Assembly (NCBI RefSeq): GCF_037042905.1
Contig: NC_087250.1
Coordinates: 1,279,501-1,343,500 of the forward strand
Direction: 5' to 3'
From: Lytechinus pictus
Lineage: Eukaryota; Echinodermata; Echinoidea; Temnopleuroida; Toxopneustidae
DNA length: 64,000 nt
Part shown: in pieces, positions 1 through 12,150 of the stretch
Layout: each line of letters starts with the position of its first letter
Position numbering within the stretch: the first letter of the stretch is position 1
Notes under the pieces: generated by a model
The model's database searches: none
Told to the model about the DNA's origin: nothing
What the model saw: the letters and a program-made list of their open reading frames with translations, nothing else
Program-made: the position numbers and the translations under genes

Positions 1-792
1 AGGTTAATTTACATAATCAATTTATTAAGGACAGGAAATAGATACGTTTCATATGAATTTTATATAAAAATAGCAGAGTATCTGTTACAAGCTGACAGCA
101 AACTGAAGGAGGAAGATTAAGAGAGCTTGGTAAGACTACCACTCTACTATAATGGTTGTTCTTGAAGGGGTCATATAGACATAATATTTCATCTTGCATA
201 TGCCTTCTTTTTAGTTTTGCAAGAAGGTCTTCTCTGTGAGATAGTAAATAGTCACAGGATCCAAAAAAATGATCTGCATCTTCATCTTCCTTGTTACAAA
301 GCTGGCACGTGGCTGTATTAGACTTTTTAATAGTTAGAAGTCTTGCCTGCACAGGGTAAGTTTGGCACAGCAGTTGGGATCTGATCATTACAGCTTGTCG
401 CAGGAAGTTGGAACTGCTATTGCGTGGATATAGATGATTTGGAGGGGGGATGCTGATGCTCCTCCAGAAAGAGAGTGTGGATTTTATTTGAACTGCTTCT
501 GATGTTTTGCAGACTACCGTACTATTAACAGAAGACTTCACAAGCTTCTTCCATTGACTGTATGGTACAGGGTGCAGAATGAGAGAGTGGAGGTCTGGAA
601 GCTTGTATCTACTAAGAGTATCCTGCCAGACTTTGATAGATATGTTTGACTGGAGAGAGCATGCAGGAACGTCCGGTATTCGAATCGCTCGTGGGGTAGA
701 TTAAGCAGCTGCCCTATAAGAAGGAGCTTCTCTTGATCCACTTGAGTGCTCAGTGGAATGAGGCCGGTCAGTAGATATACATCGTCAGTACA
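1..792 (-). mobile_element. Non-LTR retrotransposon (LINE) ORF2 C-terminal fragment, decayed
   Basis: On the minus strand an open frame runs to a stop at 17-19. It carries a zinc-knuckle pattern C-x2-C-x(8)-H-x4-C (ATCQLCNKEDEDADHFFGSC, about 215-305) typical of the region after the reverse transcriptase of LINE ORF2 proteins. The frame continues upstream of the first possible start through conserved-looking residues (VWQDTLSRYKLPDL), and near 650 the reading jumps to another frame (LLNLPHERFEYRTFLHALSS, then DDVYLLTGLIPLS up to about 790). I read this as one ORF with a frameshift rather than two genes. The 5' part is cut off near 792 by a foldback element, and the 3' UTR lies outside the window. 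Not functional. The LINE clade is not determined. Confidence 0.7.
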
Positions 793-1487
793 TAGAGCTA
801 CTAGTGGGTTTTCGCCCAGCGTCGTACGACGCTATCTACGACGTAGAACGATCTCTTTGTTCGTGCGTCCGTCGCGCTCAACTCTCGCTTGTAAGCAGTT
901 TCGCAAATCGCTGAACGCGGCCGGATCGACCGGCTGGCATGGTTGGCATGTAATGTTGACACGCCAACATGTGCATTGTATATGTTCCTACTATGTGCAC
1001 ACAACTGGCAGTGCCATGTGTCTTGCAGTCGCGTCGTCGACCGAGCCATGCAACGGCTTTTCAATCATATTTCAATAATCATACTCGTTTAAACTTCTAC
1101 TGTAACATTTTGAAATTATACTTAGCTTGATTTTAGTATAATTGAAATGGTACTCACCGAAAAACTCGCATTCGAGTCCATGTTTTGAAGCTTTCAGCTA
1201 TCAGTGTAGTCAGAGTAGAGTACAACATGTGCATGCACGCGATGGGCGAATGTGTTTACATCGATCGGCTCAGCTTGCTCGCTCTACAAGCGATCTGATT
1301 GGCTGTTGACGGCTGTTGACAAATCCTACGTTCTAATGCGGACGCCCGCTAATTTGCGGAAGAACCGTCCGTGATTTGAGCTCAAGAACGCTCGGGCCTC
1401 TGTTTCCATGAAAGTTGGCGATTTTTGCACACGTACGTTCTACGTCGTACGACGCTGGGCGAAAACCCACTATTAATAGCTCCATGG
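786..1487. mobile_element. Foldback/MITE-like element with ~45-bp terminal inverted repeats
   Basis: The sequence TAGTGGGTTTTCGCCCAGCG with the palindrome CGTCGTACGACG at about 800-850 recurs inverted at 1431-1475. The similarity continues imperfectly outward (tagagctactag versus ctattaatagctcc). The core between the repeats shows no convincing gene. Imperfect ~20-bp direct repeats (gtcagtagatatacatcg at 768 and gtcagtagatagacatcg at 1489) sit just outside both ends. The element lies at the upstream edge of the LINE fragment. Confidence 0.6.
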
Positions 1488-1499
1488 TCAGTAGATAGA

Positions 1500-1804
1500 C
1501 ATCGTGAGCGTGTAGGCTTGATGATGATGACGGCCTCGTCATATCGTATGCAATATGATCTCGCCAATAGTATTTTCAACCAATGATATAGAAACCTATT
1601 TCCACATGCATGATACATGTTCTTGGATGCGGGAGTTTTTTTATTTTATAAATGCCTATTGTTAACCGTGATTTTTAAATGGATCAGAGTTATTAGGTCT
1701 TATTGGGCCTCACTGCTACAGATATTTCAATTATCCAAAGATGGTATTATTCTGGTCAGTGTGTCTCATATTCATCATAGTGAATGATCCCGACATATCA
1801 TCGT
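1500..1804. repeat. 3' flank of the B-box gene, part of a duplicated segment
   Basis: From about 1500 the sequence matches 46018-46284 nearly base for base (for example the stretch around gcttgatgatgatgacggcc, and the stretch around gcatgatacatgtt). The gene duplication therefore includes about 300 bp of downstream DNA. No gene is visible here. Confidence 0.75.
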
Positions 1805-3613
1805 TTAGAATGTGATTCGCTTTTCGAAGACGAGAATACTATCTCCATCACAAGCAATTATCTTGCCTGATGATGAGATCATTACACGAGATAATGAAAG
1901 GTGATTCAACCTATCATCCTTACCAGTCAGTCTAGTTGATAGAGGGAATGACGTCACTCTTCTCTCCTTCACTTCATTCCCTCTCATCACCTGATCAATC
2001 ATACACGTATTGTACTCATCATCTGATGTCACGACGTACAGGTCGTCTGTTATAGGATCAACACTGACATTCAAGATGACATCACTGTGGGGGATTTCCC
2101 TTTTACCACCCTGTCTGTCTATGATAAGTACTCTCTTAACAAGAGGGTAAGGTTGAGCGATGATGTGACCTGATGATAGCACACCTCGCATCACTACTTT
2201 CTGCTTACATTTGATGGTATTCACGATCTTACTATCAGCTGGGTTGATGACGTGTATCTTAGACTGACCCCACTCAGTAGCGATGATCATCCCATCACGG
2301 TCAACAGCTACATCCACCCAAGAGATATCGTGCGTTGTGTTTCTTGGTATTGTGACGTCATTGATGTGCATCCATTGTCTGTCATACACACTGATGCATC
2401 CAGTCAAACATTTCCCTGTACAACCTTTACAGGCTCTACCACATACTATCTTGTCATCATTTAGTAATGTACATGAGATAACACGTGATGCATCAGTACC
2501 TGTTATCACTCTCTGGATGTGTTTAGTGTTCATATCTAACATGTATGTATGCTGGTTACCTAACACCCAGTCAGTGATGATCACATTACATTCATCTATG
2601 CAACCGACAATATATGGGTATGTGAATTTATCTTTGACACTGATTGTATCACTAAGCATCCACTCGCCATCATACCCACCAATCCTACCATCATACTTCT
2701 CTCTCCCAACACTCTTCACAAACCTCACACATGATATTCTATCGGTGATTTGTTTCACATCATTCTTATAAAGTGGTTTCTTTAGTTTATCACTCACTGG
2801 CATGTTCACACTATGACCATCTTTAACAATGTTTTTATCGTCTTCTAGTACTGTATCTATGGTCTGTATTGCATTCTCTATTGTTTTTGTGTAATCCTGT
2901 AATGATTTCATCAACTCTGTGATCTTCCTATCCTTCTCTTTAACAATGTTATCAATGTCTCTATCAAGGCAAATCTTTTGATTGTCCATGTGTCTTTGTC
3001 TAATCTGTGCATTTGTATGGATTGAATCAAGTTGTTTCTCTCTCTCCTCGTTGTTCTTTCGGATCTTCTCATTAATCTTCATAATCTCTTCTTGAAGTAC
3101 TTGATTCTGATCATCAAAATCTTGGTTTATTTTTTCAGCCTCCATCTTCTCCTTGACTTTATCTATGTTGATCGCCTCCTTGATTATCGAATTAACTTCA
3201 TCTTTCAAAGCTTGTAGAATGGTGTCTGTGTCTTTCATACATTGGTAAATTTCATCTTCATAAAGACGACCTTCTTTTAATTTGTCCCTCCCTTTTTCTT
3301 TTATGCTCGCAAGTTTTGATTGAAGGTCTACGATTGCGACATCCATATTTTGTCGCACACATGGGTCTAAATGATCTACTGCACAAAAAGCACACAATGG
3401 TTTGCCATGGCTTTCACAATATAATTTTACCTTTTCATCATGTTCTTCACAATAAATATTTGGTACACCCCTTTTAAATCTAGCGATGCATCCTTCTTTA
3501 GAGGCGCAGTCATCACACAGTCTCTTCTTCTCCTCCACATAGTAAGTCACATCTGTGATTGATTGACACTCCTTTCCTTCACATTGTTGGTCTGGGTTGA
3601 AGTTAGTTGCCAT
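1805..3613 (-). CDS. B-box zinc-finger/coiled-coil protein with C-terminal propeller-like domain (TRIM-like, no RING)
   Basis: Single-exon gene of 602 aa. Residues 11-42 carry a first Cys cluster (C11, C16, C33, C36, C42). Residues 55-85 form a B-box-type zinc site (C55, H58, C66, H69, C74, C77, H81, C85). Residues ~95-270 are strongly charged and heptad-like (a long coiled coil), and ~300-602 is a beta-rich region with repeated blades such as VAVDRDGMIIATEWG and the similar VSVDPITDDLYVVTS, resembling NHL/six-bladed propellers. No RING lies upstream of the B-box, so E3 ligase activity is not indicated. Related TRIM56/TRIM45-like proteins are expanded in echinoderms and amphioxus and often linked to immunity or signalling; the role here is inference. 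The ATG at 3613 begins MATNFNPDQQ and is shared with the second copy at 48088. A nearly identical but frameshifted paralog lies at 46285-48088. Confidence 0.85.
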   Translation of the reverse strand: MATNFNPDQQCEGKECQSITDVTYYVEEKKRLCDDCASKEGCIARFKRGVPNIYCEEHDEKVKLYCESHGKPLCAFCAVDHLDPCVRQNMDVAIVDLQSKLASIKEKGRDKLKEGRLYEDEIYQCMKDTDTILQALKDEVNSIIKEAINIDKVKEKMEAEKINQDFDDQNQVLQEEIMKINEKIRKNNEEREKQLDSIHTNAQIRQRHMDNQKICLDRDIDNIVKEKDRKITELMKSLQDYTKTIENAIQTIDTVLEDDKNIVKDGHSVNMPVSDKLKKPLYKNDVKQITDRISCVRFVKSVGREKYDGRIGGYDGEWMLSDTISVKDKFTYPYIVGCIDECNVIITDWVLGNQHTYMLDMNTKHIQRVITGTDASRVISCTLLNDDKIVCGRACKGCTGKCLTGCISVYDRQWMHINDVTIPRNTTHDISWVDVAVDRDGMIIATEWGQSKIHVINPADSKIVNTIKCKQKVVMRGVLSSGHIIAQPYPLVKRVLIIDRQGGKREIPHSDVILNVSVDPITDDLYVVTSDDEYNTCMIDQVMRGNEVKERRVTSFPLSTRLTGKDDRLNHLSLSRVMISSSGKIIACDGDSILVFEKRITF

Positions 3614-4359
3614 GGTGATCAGAGTAGTGATCTGATGAATATGAAAGACAAAACATTAAGAAAGAAAGAAAGATAGCTAGATAGAGAGAGAGGGGGGGGG
3701 GGAGATGGGTGGGGGTGAGCATTGTGTTCGTATGTAGAATTAGTGAATAAGAAAGCTATACAAGATTGAACAATATTTTACCGATTTCAAAAATAATAAA
3801 TCATAGAAACGAATTCTCTCCTTACGCTGGCAAATCCCCTATTATGAACAATTCTCTTTCTTAATCTTAAAAAAAATCTTAGAATTAAAGATGCCATAAA
3901 TCACCAAAAAAATATATTTCTAATTGTTGTGATAAAATGAGACGAATTTTGCTTTTAACAATATGACATTTTACCTGTTGTGGTAAGCGCTCTCCAAGAT
4001 GCCTTATTCACCAAATATTCGCCGAAGAGGGCGTGGTTGCTGATGCAGCAGAAAGTTGAAGGTGTACTCCAGGCTGAAAATGTCATGAATTGAATAGAAT
4101 AGAAAGAATAATGTCAGACAAATATTAGGATGAAAATAGGGAATAATAAAGTGATGATTTCTTTTTCTATTTCTATGGAACCCATCTATACATGACCTTG
4201 TAAATATAAATCTCCCGACCGTCAGGTTGTTATGAACTTATAAAATGAATCTTAGGTGATTTACTCAAATTTTTTTTCCACAAATGAGAAAATAGGATTT
4301 TTAACCTGTAATGTTAATCGAGGTTTTCTTGTGCTCGTTGAAGCTTTGTTGGTTTATAT
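3614..4359. other. Intergenic, upstream region of the B-box gene
   Basis: No gene is visible. It holds a short GA/G-rich tract (about 3660-3705). Around 4056 is a fragment resembling the end of the 'gtccaggctgaaaat' MITE family seen complete at 55106-55710. Confidence 0.5.
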
Positions 4360-5325
4360 ACATGTATATATATATATATACACTGTTGGTCATAATGGTG
4401 GAATAATTATTTTTACCCCAGTTTAGGGAAGGATTAAAAAAAATTATTTATTTCTAATAGATCTAGATAATGGCATACATTCTCAGATTTTATTGAATAT
4501 TGATTTGCGAGTGTTTCTTTTGCGTGACTGCTAAATCATATGTGTGCTACTATGCTAATCAGCTAGGGAACCTACGTCCTTAAATCATAATTGACAGTAA
4601 TGAGGATTAATGCCTCACAAAAGGGCACCTATATAGCTAATCGACACGATTTTTATCCTGGGGCCTCACAGTAACGAGGCCATTACTTAGCCCCTGAATC
4701 ATGACTGTACGCAGTGTTTGCTAGGGTACGCGGCCGCCCCCACAAATCCCCCAAAACGAAGAAAATGCAATAAATTGTCAAAAATTTATTGCAATTTCCC
4801 CCCGCCCCCAACAGGAAAAATTTCTCTGTGTGGCCATGCCTTGAACCATAATGCATGGCCCTACAGAGGAATTTTTCCTGTTGGGGGCCGGGGGAAAATG
4901 CAATAAATTTTTGACAATTTATTGCATTTTCTTCGTTTTGGGGGATTTGTGGAAGGGGCCGCGAACCCTAGCAAACACTGCGTACAGTCATGATTCAGGG
5001 GCTAAGCAATGGCCTCGTTACTGTGAGGCCCCAGGATAAAAATCGTGTCGATCAGCTATATATCAGTGCCCTTTTGTGAGGCATTAACCCTCATTACTGT
5101 CAATCATGACTTAAGGACGTAGGTCCCTTAGCTGATTAGCATAGTAACACACATATGATGAAGCAGTCACGCAAAACAAATACTCGCAAATTAGTATTCA
5201 ATAAAATCTGAGAATGTATGCCATTATCTAGATCTATTAGAAATAAATAATTTTTAAAAATCCTTCCCTAAACTGGGGTAAAAATAAATATTCCACCTTT
5301 ATGACCAACAGTGTATATATACAAT
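4360..5325. mobile_element. Near-perfect ~960-bp foldback (palindromic) element
   Basis: The left arm (from tacactgttggtcataa at about 4378) and the right arm (ending ttatgaccaacagtgta at about 5318) are reverse complements over about 470 bp each, with only scattered mismatches and a few indels. They meet at a 13-nt loop between ggccatgc and gcatggcc (about 4831-4860). Both outer ends sit in a TA-rich tract, which fits TA target choice by a Tc1/mariner-type transposase. No transposase is encoded, so it would be a non-autonomous element. Confidence 0.85.
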
Positions 5326-5482
5326 CATATTCTTTACGCTTCGAGTAAGCATAAGCAGTTTGATATGTGACTGTGCGTAAGCCTCGATGTAGAATGTTTA
5401 ACGAACTGAAGTTTTGCAACTCCGTTTTTAACGGATACTTCATTCTCACTTATTCCATTCATGCTCTACAGTATATTATACT

Positions 5483-5484
<2 letters not shown>

Positions 5485-5518
<34 letters not shown>

Positions 5519-5665
5519 GAAGTAAGAATGCTCTTCTGTAAATTTGTACTCGATTTGTATTACTTTATATTACTTTGTATTATGTTTTAAATGAAAATGA
5601 AATAAAGAATATAATTGAATTGAAATTGAATTGAATTGAATTGAATTGAATTGAATTGAATTGTA
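5485..5665 (+). repeat. Poly-T tract and LINE-like 3' end with (TTGAA)n tail
   Basis: A ~35-nt T run (5486-5516) is followed by AT-rich sequence, an AATAAAG signal near 5600 and at least eight TTGAA repeats (about 5613-5662). A simple-repeat tail after AATAAA is typical of the 3' end of a non-LTR retrotransposon. No coding sequence remains. Confidence 0.5.
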
Positions 5666-6079
5666 CCAGCTAAATTTGCCAACTAAATTTGGCGTGACAG
5701 CGCCAACGTGAGCACAGGGGGAGTCTGATGGGGGATGTGCCCCCCTACAATAATCACATGCTAAAAGATTCTAAATTTTTAGAATTGAATTAGTGGCATT
5801 TGATGAATACTTTAAGGTAAATTATACAAAGATATATAAAGATATTTACACTGTAAAAATAAACATTTTGGATCAAAATAGAAAGGCTAGTGTGCCGTAG
5901 TTGCTAACTTGCAGTATAATGCCCTATATGCATTAATAATATCAAAATTAAAGATTCGTTAATTTTTAATTGACCTTCTGTGCAAAATGTCTCGACTAAA
6001 ATTTCAATTAGTGCTACTGCTAACAGTGGCGTATCATGGGTCACGGCATAGGGGCACCAGCAAAAATTTTGAGTCATTA

Positions 6080-6790
6080 AGTGGGCGCGCAAAGCGCGCT
6101 CAATTGCCAGGTTTACTGACCTAATAGAGACATTAATTAAGGACTGTGCCATTAAACGGATATGTATCTTAGTGATCAAATAATGCGAGCGCGAAGCGCG
6201 AGCTGAAAATGTTTGATATTCAGTCCTAAAAAGGGACATTGTAAGCAAAGTTTTGTAATCATGATACGTATCTGTCTCACAAAACAAACAATGCGAGCGC
6301 GAAGCGCGAGCTGAAATTTTTTGTTTAACTTAACCCTAAAAAGGGACATTTTAAGGACTATCTTTTTGGAATTTATGAAGTGCGTACGTATCTCATCATA
6401 GCCATCTAATGCGAGCGCCAAGCGCTTGCTGATTTTGTTAGAATTACACTGGTACATGAAGCACTTTTTGTGGTCATTGTAATCATGAACATATGATACG
6501 TATTTCACTAATGAAATATTGCGGGCGAGAAGCGCGAGCTGACAATTTTTGAAATTAGGACCTGAAGAGGGGCATTCTATGGCTTGTTTGTAGGAATTTA
6601 CTATTTCACTAATTAAGTGATGTGAGCGCGAAGTGCGAGCTGATAATTCGTTATAATTAGATCAGAAAAAGGGACATTTTAAGGACTGTCTTTAGGAATT
6701 CGTGCACTGCAAAAACGCCGGTGTTGATTTAACACCAGCCCGGTATCTTTATCGGTCCACACCAATGCGAACGTAAGCACAGACTGGAAA
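6080..6790. repeat. Degenerate tandem array (~110-bp unit) with a GCGCGAAGCGCG palindromic core
   Basis: The core 'atgcgagcgcgaagcgcgagctga' and variants recur at about 6084, 6183, 6291, 6410, 6519, 6620 and 6765. They are spaced about 100-145 bp apart and each is followed by a diverged 'aaaagggacattttaaggactgt' block. The core can form a short GC-rich hairpin. Short open frames across the array are repeat artefacts. Confidence 0.75.
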
Positions 6791-7800
6791 TGTTTTATTA
6801 AGATTTTAAAAGGGGACAATCACTTTAAGTATATAGTCATGAAAAAAGCATATGTCACTTCATAAAACAATAATAACTTTAAGTGCAAGGAGATAATTTT
6901 GTGCATAATCTTTATGGACTTAAAATACAACAGGACTATATGTCTCATTAGTCAGACAATGCGAGCACCAGGAAGGATGCAACCCCAACCTGCCCTCACT
7001 CCCACCCATCCCCACCCCAAGCACATTCTGACACCATTAATAAAAAAAAAAAATCTTCGGCGACAGAATTTAGTAAAAAATAACTTAGAACATTTTTGTT
7101 TTTTTGCCAACTGCAAACTTGTAGAAAAGTCTACAAGTTGTAGACTTGTCTTCATGAATTTGCCAACTGCAGAGTTACCAGTTTTTGTGTTCTGTTCTTT
7201 TCAGATCTGAAACGGGGCAGTGATTGTAAATCACTTTGCTGACTGGTAGAGCGTATAGTGTTCTGTCACTTCAATAGGCCCACTTTATAATTTGCCAACT
7301 ATACTTTGGCTTTGATTATTCAACTTAAACCTTGGAAATTCATCCCACCCCATATTTATTTACCTAGTCTTGCCTCTAATTTTACAAAACTAATGTGTTT
7401 GTTAAATCGTCAATAATTGTGGTATAATTTGCAAACTCACAAGCTTGTTTATATTGGGGGAGGACCGGGGGCTTACTTTGTGTGTTGTTATAGCTCCATC
7501 TGTTTTGTCCTTTGTATTTTGCTGACTAGTAGGGCTCTAAGCCTGGCTAGATGGACTTGGATTTGCCAACTGGTTGTCTTTACTCTAAAAGTCGTAACCT
7601 TCTTCGAAGTTAGTACCCCTATTTTTCTTTCCTTTTTTTTTTCTTTCTTTCTCTCTTTCTCTCTCTCCTCCTCTCTCCTTTCTTTTTTCTCTTCCTTTCT
7701 TTCCCTCTTTCTTTTTCTCCCCTATCCTCCATTTTGCCAACTGGTACATGATTTTGCCGACTGCCATGAATGTAGGGGGGGGGGGGGGTGTCACACCCCC
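6791..7800. other. Gene-free region with recurring TTTGCCAACTG motif, CT-rich tract and G run
   Basis: Motif TTTGC(C/T)(A/G)ACTG recurs at about 7104, 7159, 7236, 7298, 7520, 7562, 7735 and 7753. A polypyrimidine tract covers 7620-7730 and a G run lies at 7777-7789. Open frames here are low-complexity and not supported as genes. Confidence 0.5.
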
Positions 7801-10150
7801 ATACCCCCCCCCCTCTAGCTACGGCCCTGCTTGCTGAAGGAAATTACGCCATGGTTGGGATCTGTTTCTTGTTCACGCTACTGCCGCAAAGAATCCTGTT
7901 CTCAGTGGCATACAGACCACGAAAAGGGACGGAAAAAGAGAAGAGTGAAATATATTATTCTCTGGATATGCATATCATGTCAAAATCTATCACAAAATTT
8001 GATTTTTGTATTAAAGATGTCAAAAATTTTGCTCGCTCGCTCGCAACTTTTTTTAAAGATAAATTTTGCCCGATACGCAATATCTGACCCTCTCAAAATC
8101 GTCGCCCTATTACACTATTACGCCTGTTCATACCATGATATGACCGGGAAATATTTGGCTCTTGCCCCATCCCCCCCCCCCCCCCTGGCCACCGACCCCT
8201 GTTACGCCGCTGGATTCAGGCGGCTTTGCCGAAATATTATAGAAATTTAACCCAAATCATCTTTATTTTTTAGCGAAAACCCATATTTTGTATCAGTTTT
8301 TGCTCGTCAAATGTAAAAAAGAAAAGAAAAAAAAAACTCTTTACTAATCGTTTCCAGGACCCTTGAGAAACGTCACAATCACACCCTTTTCACTGGTCAT
8401 ATAATTGGAGCTGGTATGAGCTTCACAATAGGAGTATCGATGAGGGGGTGCTTCAGTGCTTCTTATGAATATATATCAATTTAAAAGCAAAGGAATGTTT
8501 ATTAAACGGGGAGAAAAAAAGGCGTAAGGACGGTGGGACAGCATTTGAAACGTTTGAAATTTCATAAAGTAAGAAGGGAACAATGAGTGTATAATGAACG
8601 CATATGGCATGTATGTATGTAGGGTGCATTAATATCAGAACCAGTGCTGAATAAGCGTTTCCGGCTTCAGTTTAAACTGGTTAAGAATTTATTACAATAA
8701 AAAATGAATGTGATCCATGAGCTACGAAGTGATAAAAATTGAACTATATTTTAATGACTCCATTTAACTGATATCCCTTTCCCACCATGTTGGAAAATTA
8801 TTGATTGCATCTGTATCAATTAACTGGGGTAAAAAAGCAGCGACCAAAATAAAAACTTTTAAATTTCTGTTGACCTGCACTTGTTCAAGTGATATTCTTT
8901 AGTGTTGAAGTCCATCATATCACGGTAAGACCCCTTTTCAAGGCTTAATACTTTCATTGAAATTCAATTTTGGACTTCCATATGGCCAACAAATGACAGA
9001 ATGAATTCAATGTATTAAAATAAGGATGGTGGACATTTTGACCGTAAACAAGCCTGTACTCTTTAGAAAGTTGTCCTCTTGAACTAATTGCCAATCTTCT
9101 TTCATGTTGACTCGATTTGTTTCAAATTTTAAATTTGACATCAATCACCTTTCCTCCCTATCACACTTTTTTTTTTTTTTTTGCTTTTTTAGCCTTTATT
9201 CAGATACTTTTACATTTTTCATGTACAAGGGTAATAAATCAAATACATGTATGCAAATTAAAGTGAAGTACACTTATACAGCAATATAACATATGAAATA
9301 ATATACATCTTGATATAAATTTTTCGAACAAATATTATCATAACCCATAATACCAATAACAAAAACCTCGTAATTTCACATGTATTTACTGTATAATAAT
9401 ACCGTATTGTATGATGAAAAATCAAAAGTACAGACTTTTTTAAGTGAAGAGGTTATCCCATAATAAAAAAAAAGTACTTATATATGTATATTCATTCCTC
9501 CAAATTTTGTAAGACAATACAGAAGAAAAAAAAAAAGTCTCTATGTTTATTCTTAGAAAGTATACAATAATCTGAATAAAGATTTTGTATATAAAGCACA
9601 CACGAAAACAAAACAAAACACAACATCAACAAAATAAAACAAACAAAACCTTTTCCACACCCCAAACAAAATATTCTTTCTTTTTGGATCTACTCAAACG
9701 TATATTTTGCTAACCATGGAGATAGGAACCCCCCCCCCCCCATCCCTGGCAGCAAGCACTCACATTCACACGCGGACATATACCATTGCACACTCGCATT
9801 CACACGCGGACATACCTACATACTCACAGCACCAGCAGACGCTTCACACCTGTTTGCATTCACTGCCTCATTCACCTTCAGTTCTTCCCATTTCTTTACA
9901 TGCAAACTCAATTTGCCCGATTTTATAGCTAAGCATTTTTCTTCCTCCCTACGTTCCGCAATATATTTTTGTATTTTATGGCAGGAAGGAACCTGACCAT
10001 TAGTTCTGGATTGGAAAATGGCATATTTGATGAAAAAGATTATACAGTTTACACAATTATTTCTATTCGTACTTCCAGATAATCCCAAATGTATATCTCT
10101 CCATTCTAAATCTCTTAATTCAGACATACAGAAATATTTAATGAAAAATT
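7801..10150. other. Gene-free intergenic region
   Basis: I see no coding sequence. The region has a C run (8170-8186), T runs (about 9168-9182), A-rich segments around 9600-9650 and short CA-rich stretches from 9755. The T-rich start at 9165 followed by AT-rich DNA may be an inverted retrotransposon 3' end, but this is not certain. Confidence 0.4.
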
Positions 10151-12150
10151 CCCATAAAGGTTTTACCTTTTACACACACATACACGCACACACACACACA
10201 CACACACACCCTCACACTCTCTCAAATCAATCGTCTTTAACAAACTATCTATTTCTCTCTGTTTAATCAATGCACTAGTTCTCTCTCTGCTTCTCTGTTC
10301 TTCATCTTTATATTTACTCTTTTGTTCTCCCCCACACACACGCACACACACACACACACACACACCCTCACACACACACACACACACACCCTCACACACA
10401 CACACACACACCCTCACGCACACACACACACACACACCCTTATAGACCCTCTGTCACACACATACTGTCTCTCTCAAATCAATCATCTTTCGCCTCTTCA
10501 TTCCCTCTCTCTCTCTTCCCTTCTTTATAAAATGTGATCTGAATGACCATCAAACAGTGTACTCTCCCACTCGCTCTACTCCCTTACATCCCTCTCATCA
10601 ATAACCACCAGCAGTGTCTTGTAACATATTGAAATAAAATCTTACGATCAGTCATATCACATTGCAGTAAATTTTGTGCGTGAAATTGATCGCTTTCACA
10701 TAATACATATAACATATACCTCAGTCACAATATGAATCCGATCAGTGTAGTTCTATTTTTTAAAAACGTTCACAAGTCTTCATATATTATTGAACAAATC
10801 AAACGAGATTTAATGTATGTCTGCATTCAATCATAAAGAAGTGATTTAACAACAGAGTCCAATGTACAACATCTACGATCAGGGCCCCGTTGCACACACA
10901 TTTACAATCAATTTATCATTGTAAATATTGATTCTGGTTGGTTCATTGTGATTATTCTAACCAATTATGTACATTCAATCATGAACAACCGTGGCAATTT
11001 TACGATTGACTATAAACTTTTGTGAAACGGTGACTAAATTGGGTATTCCCAATACGTTTCTCGTGCTCAACAATAACAACCTTTTGCTTCCAGTTATTGT
11101 TCGAAATCAGCCTGCTGTAAATATAAACTGACAAAAGAGAAGAGACTGTGATTTATGCCAAACATTCCCCAGAACAATATTTTTCACGCAAAAGAGTCAA
11201 AGTTTGATAGAAAATGAAAAAAACAAAACAAAAATCAAAGGGAAAGGTCCCACTGACGTCATGTTGCTTCTACACAAAACCAAAATTAACATGAAACATA
11301 TAAATTTAATAGGCGGAGATACATCAAGTATAAAAGAACTACTCATAAGTGGCTACCATTACCAGCTACTCAAAAACACAACTTTATAAGCTTGAATAAA
11401 TTTCCTAATTTATGATTCATGATGAATATATACAACTCATTTTAATTACAACTTATATCATATTAAGAGATAGTAATATTCAGATCATGCACATATCCTC
11501 AGAAACGTATATTATAATTTTTCTTGAAACATTGGGCATGGCAGTCATGTCGAAAATAGCATTAGCTCATCATTATTATTTGGATATATTATAGTCTAAA
11601 TTATATTGATAAGTCTCTTCAATTAAAGATAAATATAAAAAAGTAGTTGCTGTATATACCGATTTTACTAGAAATCAGCCCCCCTACAAAGATAATCAGT
11701 ACATGTATTTTCAAAGATATACCATACGACAACGCACTGAAATTTTATAAATCAGTATTTTTCCAAAACCAACGGTATTCTTGTCATTTTCCACTGTTAA
11801 TCTGCCCAACTCTTAGAATAACCAATGAGGTCTCTACATTATATTCTAAAGATGAAAGAATTTCAAAATTACAAAGGAATTTAACTTGGTTTTTTTCTCC
11901 AATTATCATCATTATAAACACAATTATTCTGAATTCTCACAAATTGATAGATCACGAGGTTATTCATAATTTCATATCACTGAATGTATACGTACAACCT
12001 AACACCATTTTCGAACAATAATAAGCTTATTACACCATTTCGAAAACAAGTGCAATTTGATGATAAGTGCCTAATTGTGCTACACTATATAAAATGCAAT
12101 CGATATCAATATCCTTTATACAATTATCTTTTGTCTAAGCTCGGTATCAT
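10150..12150. repeat. Segmental-duplication block, copy A (oldest, diverged)
   Basis: It starts with CA microsatellites (10180-10440). It then follows, with clear but diverged identity, the order seen at 40730-43960 and 60300-62790: the 'tctcaaatcaatcatctttc' segment, 'cttacgatcagtcatatcac', 'gtgatttaacaacagagtcc', and the later 'gatgaaagaatttcaaaatt' and 'aaaatgcaatcgatatcaat' segments. It lacks the 46-bp minisatellite. Short frames inside it are not conserved as genes. Confidence 0.75.

Noticed and set aside
4718-5039. Short plus-strand frames in the large palindrome
   Set aside because: Both derive from the two inverted arms; no gene-like content.
7417-7818. 133-codon frame on plus strand
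   Set aside because: Mostly Phe/Leu/Ser runs from a CT-rich tract; no gene-like composition.
10163-10435. Open frames of Val-Cys or Thr-His repeats
   Set aside because: Translated CA microsatellite.
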